Under the pieces are notes generated by a model. That model searched no databases. It saw only the letters and a program-made list of their open reading frames with translations, and had not been told where the DNA came from. Positions 1 through 5,160 of a stretch of DNA of 5,926 nt are shown piece by piece. Made by a program: the position numbers and the translations under genes. This DNA comes from Leptospiraceae bacterium (lineage in GTDB: Bacteria > Spirochaetota > Leptospiria > Leptospirales > Leptospiraceae), in the NCBI GenBank assembly GCA_027485405.1, contig JAIXRB010000103.1, positions 1 to 5,926 of the forward strand. The letters run 5' to 3'. Positions within the stretch are counted from its first letter, which is position 1. Each line of letters opens with the position of its first letter.

Positions 1-27
1 ATTGAAAAATAAAGAAATCCAGCCAAA

Positions 28-130
28 GGAAGCCTTGAAAGACTTTCCGCCCACTCACGGAAAACATAGCAGGCGGAAAGAGTAAGAAATCAGGGTCTAA
101 GTTTCTCTGGATCGCCCGTCATTAGAAAAC
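28..130. repeat. Direct repeat, copy 1 (second copy at 1855-1960)
   Basis: This stretch aligns with 1855-1960 at a constant offset of 1827 bases up to about position 118, after which the second copy has one extra G. The core at 41-80 matches 1868-1907 at 39 of 40 positions. The part that follows encodes the C-terminus of the small lipoprotein on the minus strand and is clearly less conserved. The repeat therefore joins the end of a gene to a non-coding hairpin. Whether it is simply a duplicated gene end or a dispersed genomic element cannot be told from two copies. Confidence 0.85.
43..80 (-). terminator. Conserved stem-loop downstream of small lipoprotein gene
   Basis: A perfect 9 bp inverted repeat (CTTTCCGCC at 43-51, GGCGGAAAG at 72-80) encloses a 20-base loop and starts 10 bases beyond the stop codon of the minus-strand gene. 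On the minus strand the stem is followed by TCTTTC, a weak T tract, so it may act as a modest intrinsic terminator or a 3'-end stabiliser. In the second copy one stem base differs, and the minus-strand RNA would still pair there through a G-U wobble. That agrees with function in minus-strand RNA but proves little from one substitution. Confidence 0.4.
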
Positions 131-377
131 CTCGATTGATTTCATTGGTTGATCTCAAGCAAAGAAACAAACCAGTATTTGCATTTGAGATGGCATCTAT
201 CACCCTACCTTCCGGATCCCTTGCTACCGAAGGAGGTGCATTGAGCAAGGCAATATATGTATCTAGACACCTAGATCGTTGCTCTTCTTCCAGTTGGGAA
301 GCCATAGATTGCATATGACAATTGGAAACGAGAAACAGCGAAAAAAGAATAGTTAAGAATGGAAATATTTTTTTCAT
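90..377 (-). CDS. Small predicted lipoprotein, 95 aa, function unknown
   Basis: I do not recognise the family. The N-terminus is a typical bacterial lipoprotein signal: two lysines after the initiator Met, a hydrophobic core (residues 5-18), and FLVSNC with the candidate lipidated Cys at residue 20. The mature part is only about 75 residues. It has two cysteines (37 and 73) that could form a disulfide, and it ends in GDPEKLRP. The start at 377 is supported by GAGG (385-388) seven bases upstream and by the signal peptide beginning right there. The last codons lie in the direct repeat. A frameshifted relative sits at 1917-2043 and shares the VIDAI-type segment, NRGFL and the GDPxKLRP end, so this is a member of a small paralogous family. 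It lies 77 bases downstream of the larger lipoprotein gene in the same orientation, with a hairpin between them. Surface or periplasmic location is inferred from the signal only. Confidence 0.8.
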   Translation of the reverse strand: MKKIFPFLTILFSLFLVSNCHMQSMASQLEEEQRSRCLDTYIALLNAPPSVARDPEGRVIDAISNANTGLFLCLRSTNEINRGFLMTGDPEKLRP

Positions 378-417
378 TTTGTGACCTCATATTACAGACC
401 GTTTATAATCCAAATAA

Positions 418-445
418 GTCTTCCTAGCCTGAAATCCAGGAAGAC
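418..445 (-). terminator. Hairpin between the two lipoprotein genes, possible terminator
   Basis: An 8 bp inverted repeat (GTCTTCCT at 418-425, AGGAAGAC at 438-445) with a 12-base loop lies 10 bases past the stop codon of the 201-residue lipoprotein gene. No strong T run follows on the minus strand (TTATTTGG comes next), so termination is plausible but may be inefficient or factor-assisted. Its position suggests the two lipoprotein genes are at least partly separate transcription units. Confidence 0.4.
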
Positions 446-454
446 ATTCATTTA

Positions 455-1060
455 TTAGTTACAACCCCATATCCACCCTGAAGTCACGCAATGATTGACA
501 GGCTGGAACCAGAATCCCCGATTTGGGACGAGCGAACATAGAAAACTAGAAAACCAAAAATCATTATTTAAATTTACTGGTCCCCACCATTCTGTCCAAC
601 ACACCCAATGGCCATTAGCTCTCGTATTTTTGCCTGAACTAACAGATGAACTCCCATATTGCAATTCAAAAAGTCTTTTCATAAACTCTTCCGATGGAGA
701 ATCTAAAAGTTTCGTTACCCTTTCTTTCTCCCCATTTTTTTCAGCTATAGAAAATAATCTTACTTTCATCTCATTTTTTTCCATAGTGTTGCTCGACTCG
801 TAAATTTCTTCCAGCTTAAATTCCAAGCTTGATGCATTGGCCACTTTTGAATCACGACTAATCTGTGAAGAACCCATTTCCTTTCCGACCTCTATTGCTT
901 TTCTTTGCAAATCCGTCGGTTCGCTAAGCTTTTGTTCTGAGCCCGATAACAGACTCAGTACAGCTAAATCTCGGCTTATATTGTTCTTTGATTCACTACA
1001 AGCAAAGGCAGTTAAACCTAATGCGCTTACGACTAGAAATCTTTTAGTTTTTGCTTTCAT
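455..1060 (-). CDS. Predicted lipoprotein with Trp/Cys-rich C-terminus, 201 aa
   Basis: I do not recognise the family. The start at 1060 is preferred over the longer open frame (to 1144) because a strong AAGGAG (complement of 1070-1075) lies nine bases upstream and a signal peptide begins exactly there. That signal has a basic start (MKAKTKR), a hydrophobic core and LTAFAC, with the lipidation Cys at residue 21. Residues 22-145 are polar and charged, with likely helical stretches at about 50-65 and 78-135. From residue 150 the character changes sharply: the last 52 residues hold eight Trp (152, 155, 158, 159, 169, 184, 196, 198) and four Cys (154, 175, 191, 200). This looks like a small disulfide-stabilised aromatic module at the protein's end, probably exposed beyond the membrane if lipidation occurs. 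A surface-binding role is inference only. It is the nearest gene downstream of hicA, but 263 bases separate them, so co-transcription is unlikely. Confidence 0.8.
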   Translation of the reverse strand: MKAKTKRFLVVSALGLTAFACSESKNNISRDLAVLSLLSGSEQKLSEPTDLQRKAIEVGKEMGSSQISRDSKVANASSLEFKLEEIYESSNTMEKNEMKVRLFSIAEKNGEKERVTKLLDSPSEEFMKRLFELQYGSSSVSSGKNTRANGHWVCWTEWWGPVNLNNDFWFSSFLCSLVPNRGFWFQPVNHCVTSGWIWGCN

Positions 1061-1069
1061 TTTAATTTT

Positions 1070-1075
1070 CTCCTT
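1070..1075 (-). promoter_or_regulatory. Shine-Dalgarno that fixes the start of the 201-aa lipoprotein
   Basis: AAGGAG on the minus strand with a nine-base A/T-rich spacer before the ATG at 1060. It decides between the start at 1060 and the longer frame reaching 1144, which has no signal peptide at its N-terminus. Confidence 0.75.
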
Positions 1076-1150
1076 AGGCGTTATGCCTATATCCAAAGAA
1101 ATACCAAAGATTCTAGTTTCCGAAAAGAAATTTATTTTCAGCAATTGCGA

Positions 1151-1206
1151 TCCAGAACGTAGATTCTGGTTTTGAACCTCGTTCAGAACGGAAATTCCGT
1201 TTTTTT
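1151..1206. repeat. Cluster of short palindromes with a plus-strand T tract
   Basis: Four small inverted repeats are packed together upstream of the 201-aa lipoprotein gene: CCAGAA/TTCTGG (1152-1169 region), GAAC-ctc-GTTC, GTTC-a-GAAC, and AACGGA-aat-TCCGTT (1187-1201). The last is followed on the plus strand by a T run and so looks like an intrinsic terminator. No plus-strand gene lies upstream of it here. The cluster may instead be an operator region for the minus-strand gene starting at 1060, or a fossil of a lost plus-strand gene. Confidence 0.4.
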
Positions 1207-1323
1207 GAAATTTTTTCTGTATACGATCATAGCTAGGTGGGACTAATTGAGTGTATGGAAAATCCCTTCCGCCTTGCGAGAGAACGAAAGTAGATCACAA
1301 GAATGGAGAAAATCATCCAAGAT

Positions 1324-1545
1324 TCAAATATTTTCGAATTCTTCTGCGGAAATACCAGCTTGTCTGATTATACTTCGTAAAGTTCCGATTGCAATTTCCT
1401 TATGTTCAGGAACTATAACAGTTTTTTTATGATCAATTCTATCCCAAAGAAACTTAACATGTGATCCCTTTTGACTAACTTGTCTGAAACCCAAAGATTC
1501 CAGTTTTCGCTTAACTTCTCTATAAGATAATGTTCTAAGCGACAT
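1324..1545 (-). CDS. hicA: HicA-type mRNA interferase toxin
   Basis: This is the toxin of a type II HicAB toxin-antitoxin pair. HicA proteins are small ribosome-independent RNases with a double-stranded-RNA-binding fold that cleave mRNA when antitoxin is lost. At 73 residues it is near the family's usual size. Visible hallmarks are the N-terminal helix region SYREVKRKLESLGF, the GSHVKF motif with the catalytic His at residue 29, and the conserved C-terminal stretch VPEHKEIAIGTLRSIIRQ followed by AGIS. All of these are intact, so the toxin is probably active. It overlaps the end of hicB by 11 bases. GGAG (complement of 1550-1553) lies four bases before its ATG, inside hicB, which suggests coupled or independent re-initiation. 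The antitoxin-first order is common for this family. Confidence 0.93.
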   Translation of the reverse strand: MSLRTLSYREVKRKLESLGFRQVSQKGSHVKFLWDRIDHKKTVIVPEHKEIAIGTLRSIIRQAGISAEEFENI

Positions 1546-1741
1546 TGATCTCCGCTTTGAAATGATCTATAATTGGAAAATCTGTAGCTCTAGGATCCTC
1601 AAAATGAAGTTCCAATGCTTCCTTCAAATTCTCCATTGCCTCCATCTGGCTACTCCCTTGGCTAGCTATGTCAACCTCCAAACACTGAGCCACAAAAGTG
1701 TCTGATTCCTTATAGATAGTAGCAGTAAATGTCTTTTCCAT
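1535..1741 (-). CDS. hicB: HicB-family antitoxin, short form
   Basis: This is the antitoxin partner of HicA, which it binds to block the catalytic His. Its 68 residues show the partial RNase H-like HicB fold: TFTATIYKESDTFVAQCLEVD, the ASQGSS turn, and the helix MEAMENLKEALELHFED. No C-terminal ribbon-helix-helix or helix-turn-helix domain is visible; only about 20 residues follow the fold, ending in INVA. This is the short class, in which self-repression may depend on the HicAB complex or be absent. No Shine-Dalgarno precedes the ATG at 1741. A candidate promoter (1748-1776) would place the transcript start at or next to the ATG, so the message may be leaderless. Confidence 0.92.
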   Translation of the reverse strand: MEKTFTATIYKESDTFVAQCLEVDIASQGSSQMEAMENLKEALELHFEDPRATDFPIIDHFKAEINVA

Positions 1742-1747
1742 TATATG

Positions 1748-1776
1748 AATATGAGACTTTTTAGACCTTTTGTCTA
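1748..1776 (-). promoter_or_regulatory. Candidate hicBA promoter with overlapping palindrome
   Basis: On the minus strand, TAGACA (1771-1776) and CATATT (1748-1753) stand 17 bases apart and resemble -35 and -10 boxes, matching consensus at four of six positions each. The palindrome TAGAC-cttttGTCTA spans 1762-1776 and overlaps the -35 box. It is where an operator for autoregulation by HicAB would be expected. Transcription would start at about 1741, the first base of hicB. Confidence 0.35.
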
Positions 1777-1854
1777 CTCTAATTTTAATGAGTTAAGGAC
1801 TTACTTGGATTACTTTGACTTAGTTCGAATTTTAGAAAGTTCGGAGCAGGACAT

Positions 1855-1960
1855 GGAAGCCTACCTAGACTTCCCGCCCACTCACGGAAAACATAGCAGG
1901 CGGAAAGTTTAAAAAATTAGGGTCTAAGCTTTCTTGGATCACCCGGTACCAAGAAATCCT
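1855..1960. repeat. Direct repeat, copy 2
   Basis: Second copy of the sequence at 28-130. It begins with the shared GGAAGCCT, contains the near-identical hairpin block (CTTCCCGCC at 1870-1878, GGCGGAAAG at 1899-1907), and continues into a diverged gene end. Relative to copy 1 it carries one extra G in the CCCGG run near 1944, which breaks the reading frame of the attached gene remnant. Confidence 0.85.
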
Positions 1961-2043
1961 CTATTTGTACTGCCTCCAAAAGTTAGATAAGTGATCAAAG
2001 AAAGATTTGAAGCGGTGATAACATCTATTGGTCTGTAGACTAC
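1917..2043 (-). pseudogene. Frameshifted relative of the 95-aa lipoprotein gene
   Basis: Read on the minus strand from 2043, one frame gives RPIDVITASN then LTFGGSTNRGFL. After one extra base it continues as GDPRKLRP followed by TAA at 1917-1919. The 95-aa protein reads RVIDAISNAN, LRSTNEINRGFL and GDPEKLRP over the same span. The length of 127 bases is a multiple of three plus one, as expected for a single-base insertion in the GGG run. Upstream of 2043 the matching frame soon meets stops, and no signal peptide or start was found, so the 5' half is lost or unrecognisable. It lies between hicBA and unassigned DNA. Confidence 0.65.
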
Positions 2044-2483
2044 TAAAAATCTGTTTCAATGAAGCCGTACTTTTAGAGCAAGTAAAATGGGACTCTAGCT
2101 GGTCTTGAAAAAAACTGATTTGAGCTTGTTTAGCGAAGCAAGTTACGGCAATTATTTCTCAAGAATCATCATTCACTAAATTCAGAAATTAATTCAGGCT
2201 CCGATAGAATTTAAGCAAGAAGATCTTACTAGGCTTCCAACTTGCAAATGAGAACCAAACTTCGAATTAAATCCAAGTTTCGATAAATCTCTGTCTGGCT
2301 TTTGACTCATAACCAGGAAAAATGTGATTAATTTTTTTCAGCACCTAAAAAAATCCTTCTAGAAGTTGGGAAATTTCGTTTACAATACTAACGCCAATTT
2401 AAAAAATACATTAGACTCGTTAATTGATCGCTTAATTCGGTGCTTCGACATAGAAAAACGGCCGAAAAGGCGAAGAAACTAGA
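2044..2483. other. Non-coding or decayed stretch, no gene seen
   Basis: I find no open frame of convincing length or composition on either strand, no tRNA-like fold and no insertion-sequence ends. An AT-rich stretch and a perfect CTTCTAGAAG palindrome lie at about 2340-2370, next to a poly-A/T tract, with no gene they clearly serve. The region is probably remnant DNA left by earlier rearrangement. Confidence 0.5.
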
Positions 2484-2666
2484 GTGAATCCAATTGTCTT
2501 TGGATGCTTAGTTGCGGGAAAAGAGAGCGAGTTTTTTCAAAGATGGGACACATGGGGCGAAGCTATGTCCACCGGAGAGGAATAGGGGAGTGTGAATTCT
2601 TCCGGCCTTTTTGGGAATTATTCAAGTCGGTTGAACTCATTGTGGAAGTCTATAGGAATCACTTAG
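2484..2666 (+). pseudogene. Possible decayed gene, unidentified
   Basis: One frame opening with GTG at 2484 reads VNPIVFGCLVAGKESEFFQR, then WDTWGEAMSTGEE, up to a TAG at 2583-2585. The same frame continues with protein-like sequence (LFGNYSSRLNSLWKSIGIT) to a TAG at 2664-2666. The amphipathic, Trp-containing helical pattern looks more like real protein than the overlapping 66-codon frame beginning at 2504, whose composition is unconvincing. The spacing of aromatic and charged residues faintly recalls phasin- or PhaE-like helical proteins, but I would not assign that. There is no clear ribosome binding site. It may be a gene fragment with at least one internal stop. Confidence 0.3.
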
Positions 2667-2815
2667 TTCCAGAATTTGATGTAAGGGTAGAATCTAGCAG
2701 GTAAGACGCACAGAAAAGAAAATTGTGGGTGGGTGACAGGCATTCTAGGGTAGCCATCATTCAGTGCGGATTTATTCCCGGTTTATGCAAGAATTACGCA
2801 ATACGCAAAGAAAGA

Positions 2816-2822
2816 GTTATGC
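2816..2822 (+). other. Possible cassette junction heptamer (R'-like GTTATGC)
   Basis: GTTATGC in plus orientation fits the integron core-site consensus GTTRRRY. It sits 69 bases upstream of the exported-protein gene, where the left edge of the first cassette would be expected. The preceding 120 bases show no matching RYYYAAC and no paired L boxes, so this is not a complete attC. It could be an attI-type or decayed site. A heptamer like this is expected roughly once by chance in a window of this size. Confidence 0.3.
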
Positions 2823-2873
2823 GAAATAGGTGGGCTCATTATTTTAAATTTCGACGATCTAACAAAAAAAATT

Positions 2874-2878
2874 GGAGG
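2874..2878 (+). promoter_or_regulatory. Shine-Dalgarno deciding the start at 2885
   Basis: GGAGG lies six bases before the ATG at 2885. The open frame extends upstream to 2723, but only the 2885 start combines a ribosome binding site with a signal peptide. GATAC (2878-2882) and GTATC (2889-2893) form a 5 bp inverted repeat that would place the start codon in a six-base hairpin loop. Confidence 0.75.
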
Positions 2879-2884
2879 ATACTT

Positions 2885-3922
2885 ATGCGTATCAAAAAAC
2901 CACTATTAATAGTTTCGAAGCTACTGATATTAGCTTTCCTCGTTACCGCAGATGTAAGTTGCCAGACATGGAGACGTCTTGTCTTGGAGAGCCCAAACAT
3001 TGGTGGTACGTTTGTTCGCTGGCGAGATTTATGTGGTGAGCAATGGGGACAAAAGAAATGCCCTGCAGAAAGTGACGTGACATTGCGTTTTCCTTCGGAA
3101 GGAACACTCCCTGACGGCGACTATGACTTTACTGCAGATCCGATAGTCATAAAATCGCTTTCGCATTTGGGAAAATTCTACTCTCCGCGCTCGCCAAATA
3201 CTCCGCGAGAGTGTAAAGGATTCGAAATTAAACAAGATCTCGTTGTAATTTCCCAACCATATACAATCGGCTTTGAAGCTGATAATACAACGGAAGTAAT
3301 TGCGTCGGCAAGGGCTGAATTACGCGAAGCAATTTCCCAATATAATCAAAAGATTATTTCTACCATTAGTTCCGCAAAAGAAAATAAAGTACCTCAATTG
3401 CAAGCCCGATTGCTTACAGAGAGCGAGCAATCCGATTTGGAGATCGCGCTTGATGCGTCTCTTCATAGCACGATAACTACCAAGACGATAGGGCAAGGTC
3501 AGTTCTTCGTGGTATCACTGAGTTCGAAGACACGATCCGATCTACTTGACGGAAAGAAGTGGGTCGAATGCTCAAATCGTATCCTAACAGAACCAGTCGA
3601 TAGCAAAGATGACCTTTTTATTTCTTCCGTAGCTATAAGTGTCTCCTCCGGCAACGCAAGTAGGTTGACTAATACGGATATTTCTACAGCTATCAGGGCT
3701 GGTCTGAAAAACAAGAAAGCCGGTGAAGAACTAACTCAACTTCTTCTTCAAGGCAATGTCGACTTTAAGATTGTTAGCAAACGATACTCGACAAAAAGCC
3801 AAATCTATCAAGATAAGACAAGAATTCATTCAATTGGATTTTTATACGATAAAAGCATCGAAAAGCGATTTAAAAAATGGTATGCGAAATGCGAAAGATG
3901 CGAATTCAACGTAAAATTCTAA
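2885..3922 (+). CDS. Exported or lipid-anchored protein of unknown function, 345 aa
   Basis: I do not recognise the family. The N-terminus is a clear export signal: MRIKK, then a hydrophobic run (residues 6-20), ending ADVSC with Cys at residue 26. The Asp at -3 is unusual for a lipobox, so cleavage by signal peptidase I is also possible. The mature protein is about 320 residues. It has a Cys-containing region near residues 48-58 (LCGEQWGQKKC), a helical segment at about 140-165 (ASARAELREAISQYNQKIIS), mixed alpha/beta sequence to about 300, and a basic C-terminus with a CERC motif (residues 337-340). It appears to be the gene of the cassette that ends in the attC-like site, with its stop codon only 15 bases before the R'' box, a typical cassette layout. 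The extended frame beginning at 2723 has no supporting ribosome binding site and is probably not translated. Confidence 0.72.
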   Translation: MRIKKPLLIVSKLLILAFLVTADVSCQTWRRLVLESPNIGGTFVRWRDLCGEQWGQKKCPAESDVTLRFPSEGTLPDGDYDFTADPIVIKSLSHLGKFYSPRSPNTPRECKGFEIKQDLVVISQPYTIGFEADNTTEVIASARAELREAISQYNQKIISTISSAKENKVPQLQARLLTESEQSDLEIALDASLHSTITTKTIGQGQFFVVSLSSKTRSDLLDGKKWVECSNRILTEPVDSKDDLFISSVAISVSSGNASRLTNTDISTAIRAGLKNKKAGEELTQLLLQGNVDFKIVSKRYSTKSQIYQDKTRIHSIGFLYDKSIEKRFKKWYAKCERCEFNVKF

Positions 3923-3937
3923 ACGACCACCTACTTC

Positions 3938-4102
3938 GCATAACAGCAACTAACCGCTTCGCTTCGGGACTTGCGCCCTCGCTCGGTCTACGACACATAG
4001 GCTTCTGGCACTCCTCTTGCTTACGCAAGCGTCGTTCCAGTCCCTAACGTCCCGTTCCGGGACTCAGGGTCAGCCTACGTCGGTTAGTCTAGTTCGTTAT
4101 AC
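3938..4102 (+). repeat. attC-like integron recombination site, complete, 165 bp
   Basis: The site opens with GCATAAC (3938-3944, fitting R'' RYYYAAC) and closes with GTTATAC (4096-4102, fitting R' GTTRRRY); these pair at six of seven positions. Just inside them ACTAACCG (3949-3956) pairs perfectly with CGGTTAGT (4081-4088) as L'' and L' boxes, with spacers of 4 and 7 bases. Such asymmetry is known to guide strand choice in attC recombination. The centre holds two further hairpins: CTTGC-ttac-GCAAG (4016-4029), flanked by a CTGG/CCAG pair, and GTCCCG-ttc-CGGGAC (4049-4063), flanked by CCCT/AGGG. It is GC-rich against AT-rich genes on both sides. At 165 bp it is longer than most described attC sites. 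It shares the CGCCCTCGCTCGG segment with the partial site at 5778. Confidence 0.82.
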
Positions 4103-4105
4103 GCA

Positions 4106-4117
4106 ATGCAAAAATGA
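4106..4117 (+). other. Three-codon mini-ORF overlapping the ATPase start
   Basis: ATG CAA AAA TGA lies immediately after the R' box, and its stop shares ATGA with the ATG of the ATPase gene. Since no Shine-Dalgarno precedes the ATPase, initiation on or termination of this mini-ORF could deliver ribosomes to the real start. It could equally be chance. Confidence 0.25.
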
Positions 4118-5160
4118 ATCCAAGTAAATTACAAAAATATACAAACAATAATGTGACAGTCGTTACCGGTATCAATGGTAGCGGCAAGAGTCGATGGCTA
4201 ACTGATCAGATTCAAAGTAACCCTGGTCATTGTATAGTCGCTACAACTACAATTGAAAGCAAATACTCAAAATTACCCAAACGAAAAAACTGTAATATCA
4301 TGATTCCACATAGCTTGTATTACAATATTAACTCCTTTATAACTGATTTTTTCCACCTCAATTTTGAAACATTCAATAAGAAGAGATTTGTCTTTAGCAA
4401 CTACTTGGAATATATTGGATTTACTCCAAAAATTATTTTTGAAATAACCAATACTATGGATATTTATATGATGCTTGGATTAAGCCAAGATATTGAAAGA
4501 TCCGAGAAGAAGAAAGAAATCTTAAACAAACTAGACAACGATAATAGATTTCATATAGATTTAAGAGATAATAATTCAGACGAAAACTTAATCAATGTAT
4601 TCGAGCTGTTTAAAATATTTGGTGGAAAACGTCATTCTGGTCTTGAATTTAAATATTTATTCGAGAGAAATAACACATTGGTTAGCTTAAATGAATTAAG
4701 TTCTGGAGAAATAAACTTATTTCGAATTATGAGCTATTTCCTGTTACATATTAGAGAAAATTCTTCTTTGTATATTGATGAACCAGAAAATAGCTTACAT
4801 CCAAAATGGCAATATGAATTTATAGGACAACTTTTAGCTTTAACATATCTTTATAATCCGAAAATCTATATTGCAACTCATTCTCCTTTTATCATAGCTG
4901 GGCTTTTTGAAGATAAAGATCACAAACAAGAAAAAGACCATTCAATTGAAACAATATTATATAATTATTTTGATTCAATTTTTCCAGATAGTAACATTCT
5001 ACCAGAAATTTTATCAGAAAATATAAGTGAATTCACAAAAAATACTCAAACAAAAGATGAAATTATTGACGATTTAAATTCCATAAAAGATAAAACTTAT
5101 ACAGAAAAACAAAAAAATATTATAAAGCTAATATCAGATAATATAACTTATTATGATTAG
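4114..5160 (+). CDS. ABC-type ATPase, PtuA-like (Septu defence candidate)
   Basis: This is a soluble ATPase of the ABC/SMC-like class used in several defence systems. Visible motifs are Walker A GINGSGKS (residues 19-26), ABC signature LSSGE (195-199), Walker B SLYIDEPENSLHP with Asp222 and Glu223 (218-230, including the D-loop), and the switch His in ATHSP (254-258). All catalytic positions are intact. At 348 residues it is compact: only 18 residues precede Walker A, there is no long coiled coil, and no TOPRIM nuclease domain of the OLD type follows the ATPase core. The HNH gene overlaps its end by 8 bases. An ATPase followed directly by a small HNH protein is the PtuA-PtuB arrangement of Septu, in which the ATPase is thought to control the nuclease during phage infection. 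The start at 4114 is the first possible in frame, as a TAG lies at 4090-4092. It has no ribosome binding site and sits 12 bases past the attC core. Codon use is markedly AT-rich compared with the preceding gene, suggesting separate origin. The Septu assignment is inference from architecture; retron-linked PtuAB is less likely because no reverse transcriptase is present. Confidence 0.85.
   Translation: MNPSKLQKYTNNNVTVVTGINGSGKSRWLTDQIQSNPGHCIVATTTIESKYSKLPKRKNCNIMIPHSLYYNINSFITDFFHLNFETFNKKRFVFSNYLEYIGFTPKIIFEITNTMDIYMMLGLSQDIERSEKKKEILNKLDNDNRFHIDLRDNNSDENLINVFELFKIFGGKRHSGLEFKYLFERNNTLVSLNELSSGEINLFRIMSYFLLHIRENSSLYIDEPENSLHPKWQYEFIGQLLALTYLYNPKIYIATHSPFIIAGLFEDKDHKQEKDHSIETILYNYFDSIFPDSNILPEILSENISEFTKNTQTKDEIIDDLNSIKDKTYTEKQKNIIKLISDNITYYD

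Noticed and set aside
389..417. TTATTT-17-TAATAT as a promoter for the 95-aa lipoprotein gene (minus strand)
   Set aside because: Transcription would start beyond the GAGG ribosome binding site at 385-388, which would then not be in the message, so the match is probably a product of AT-richness.
1079..1086. GTTATGC heptamer upstream of the 201-aa lipoprotein gene, resembling an integron core site
   Set aside because: No partner RYYYAAC or L boxes lie nearby, it sits in a small GGC/GCC palindrome, and one such heptamer is expected by chance in a window of this size.
1061..1144. N-terminal extension of the 201-aa lipoprotein to an ATG at 1144
   Set aside because: It would bury the lipoprotein signal 28 residues inside the protein and lacks the strong Shine-Dalgarno found before 1060.
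2504..2704. Plus-strand 66-codon open frame
   Set aside because: Its composition is not protein-like, it has no ribosome binding site, and it overlaps a more plausible decayed frame.
2723..2884. N-terminal extension of the 345-aa exported protein to an ATG at 2723
   Set aside because: The 54 extra residues precede a clear signal peptide, and only the 2885 start has GGAGG at proper spacing.
4049..4063. GTCCCG-ttc-CGGGAC hairpin as a transcription terminator for the 2885-3922 gene
   Set aside because: No T run follows and it lies inside the paired arms of the attC-like site, so it is better explained as part of that structure.
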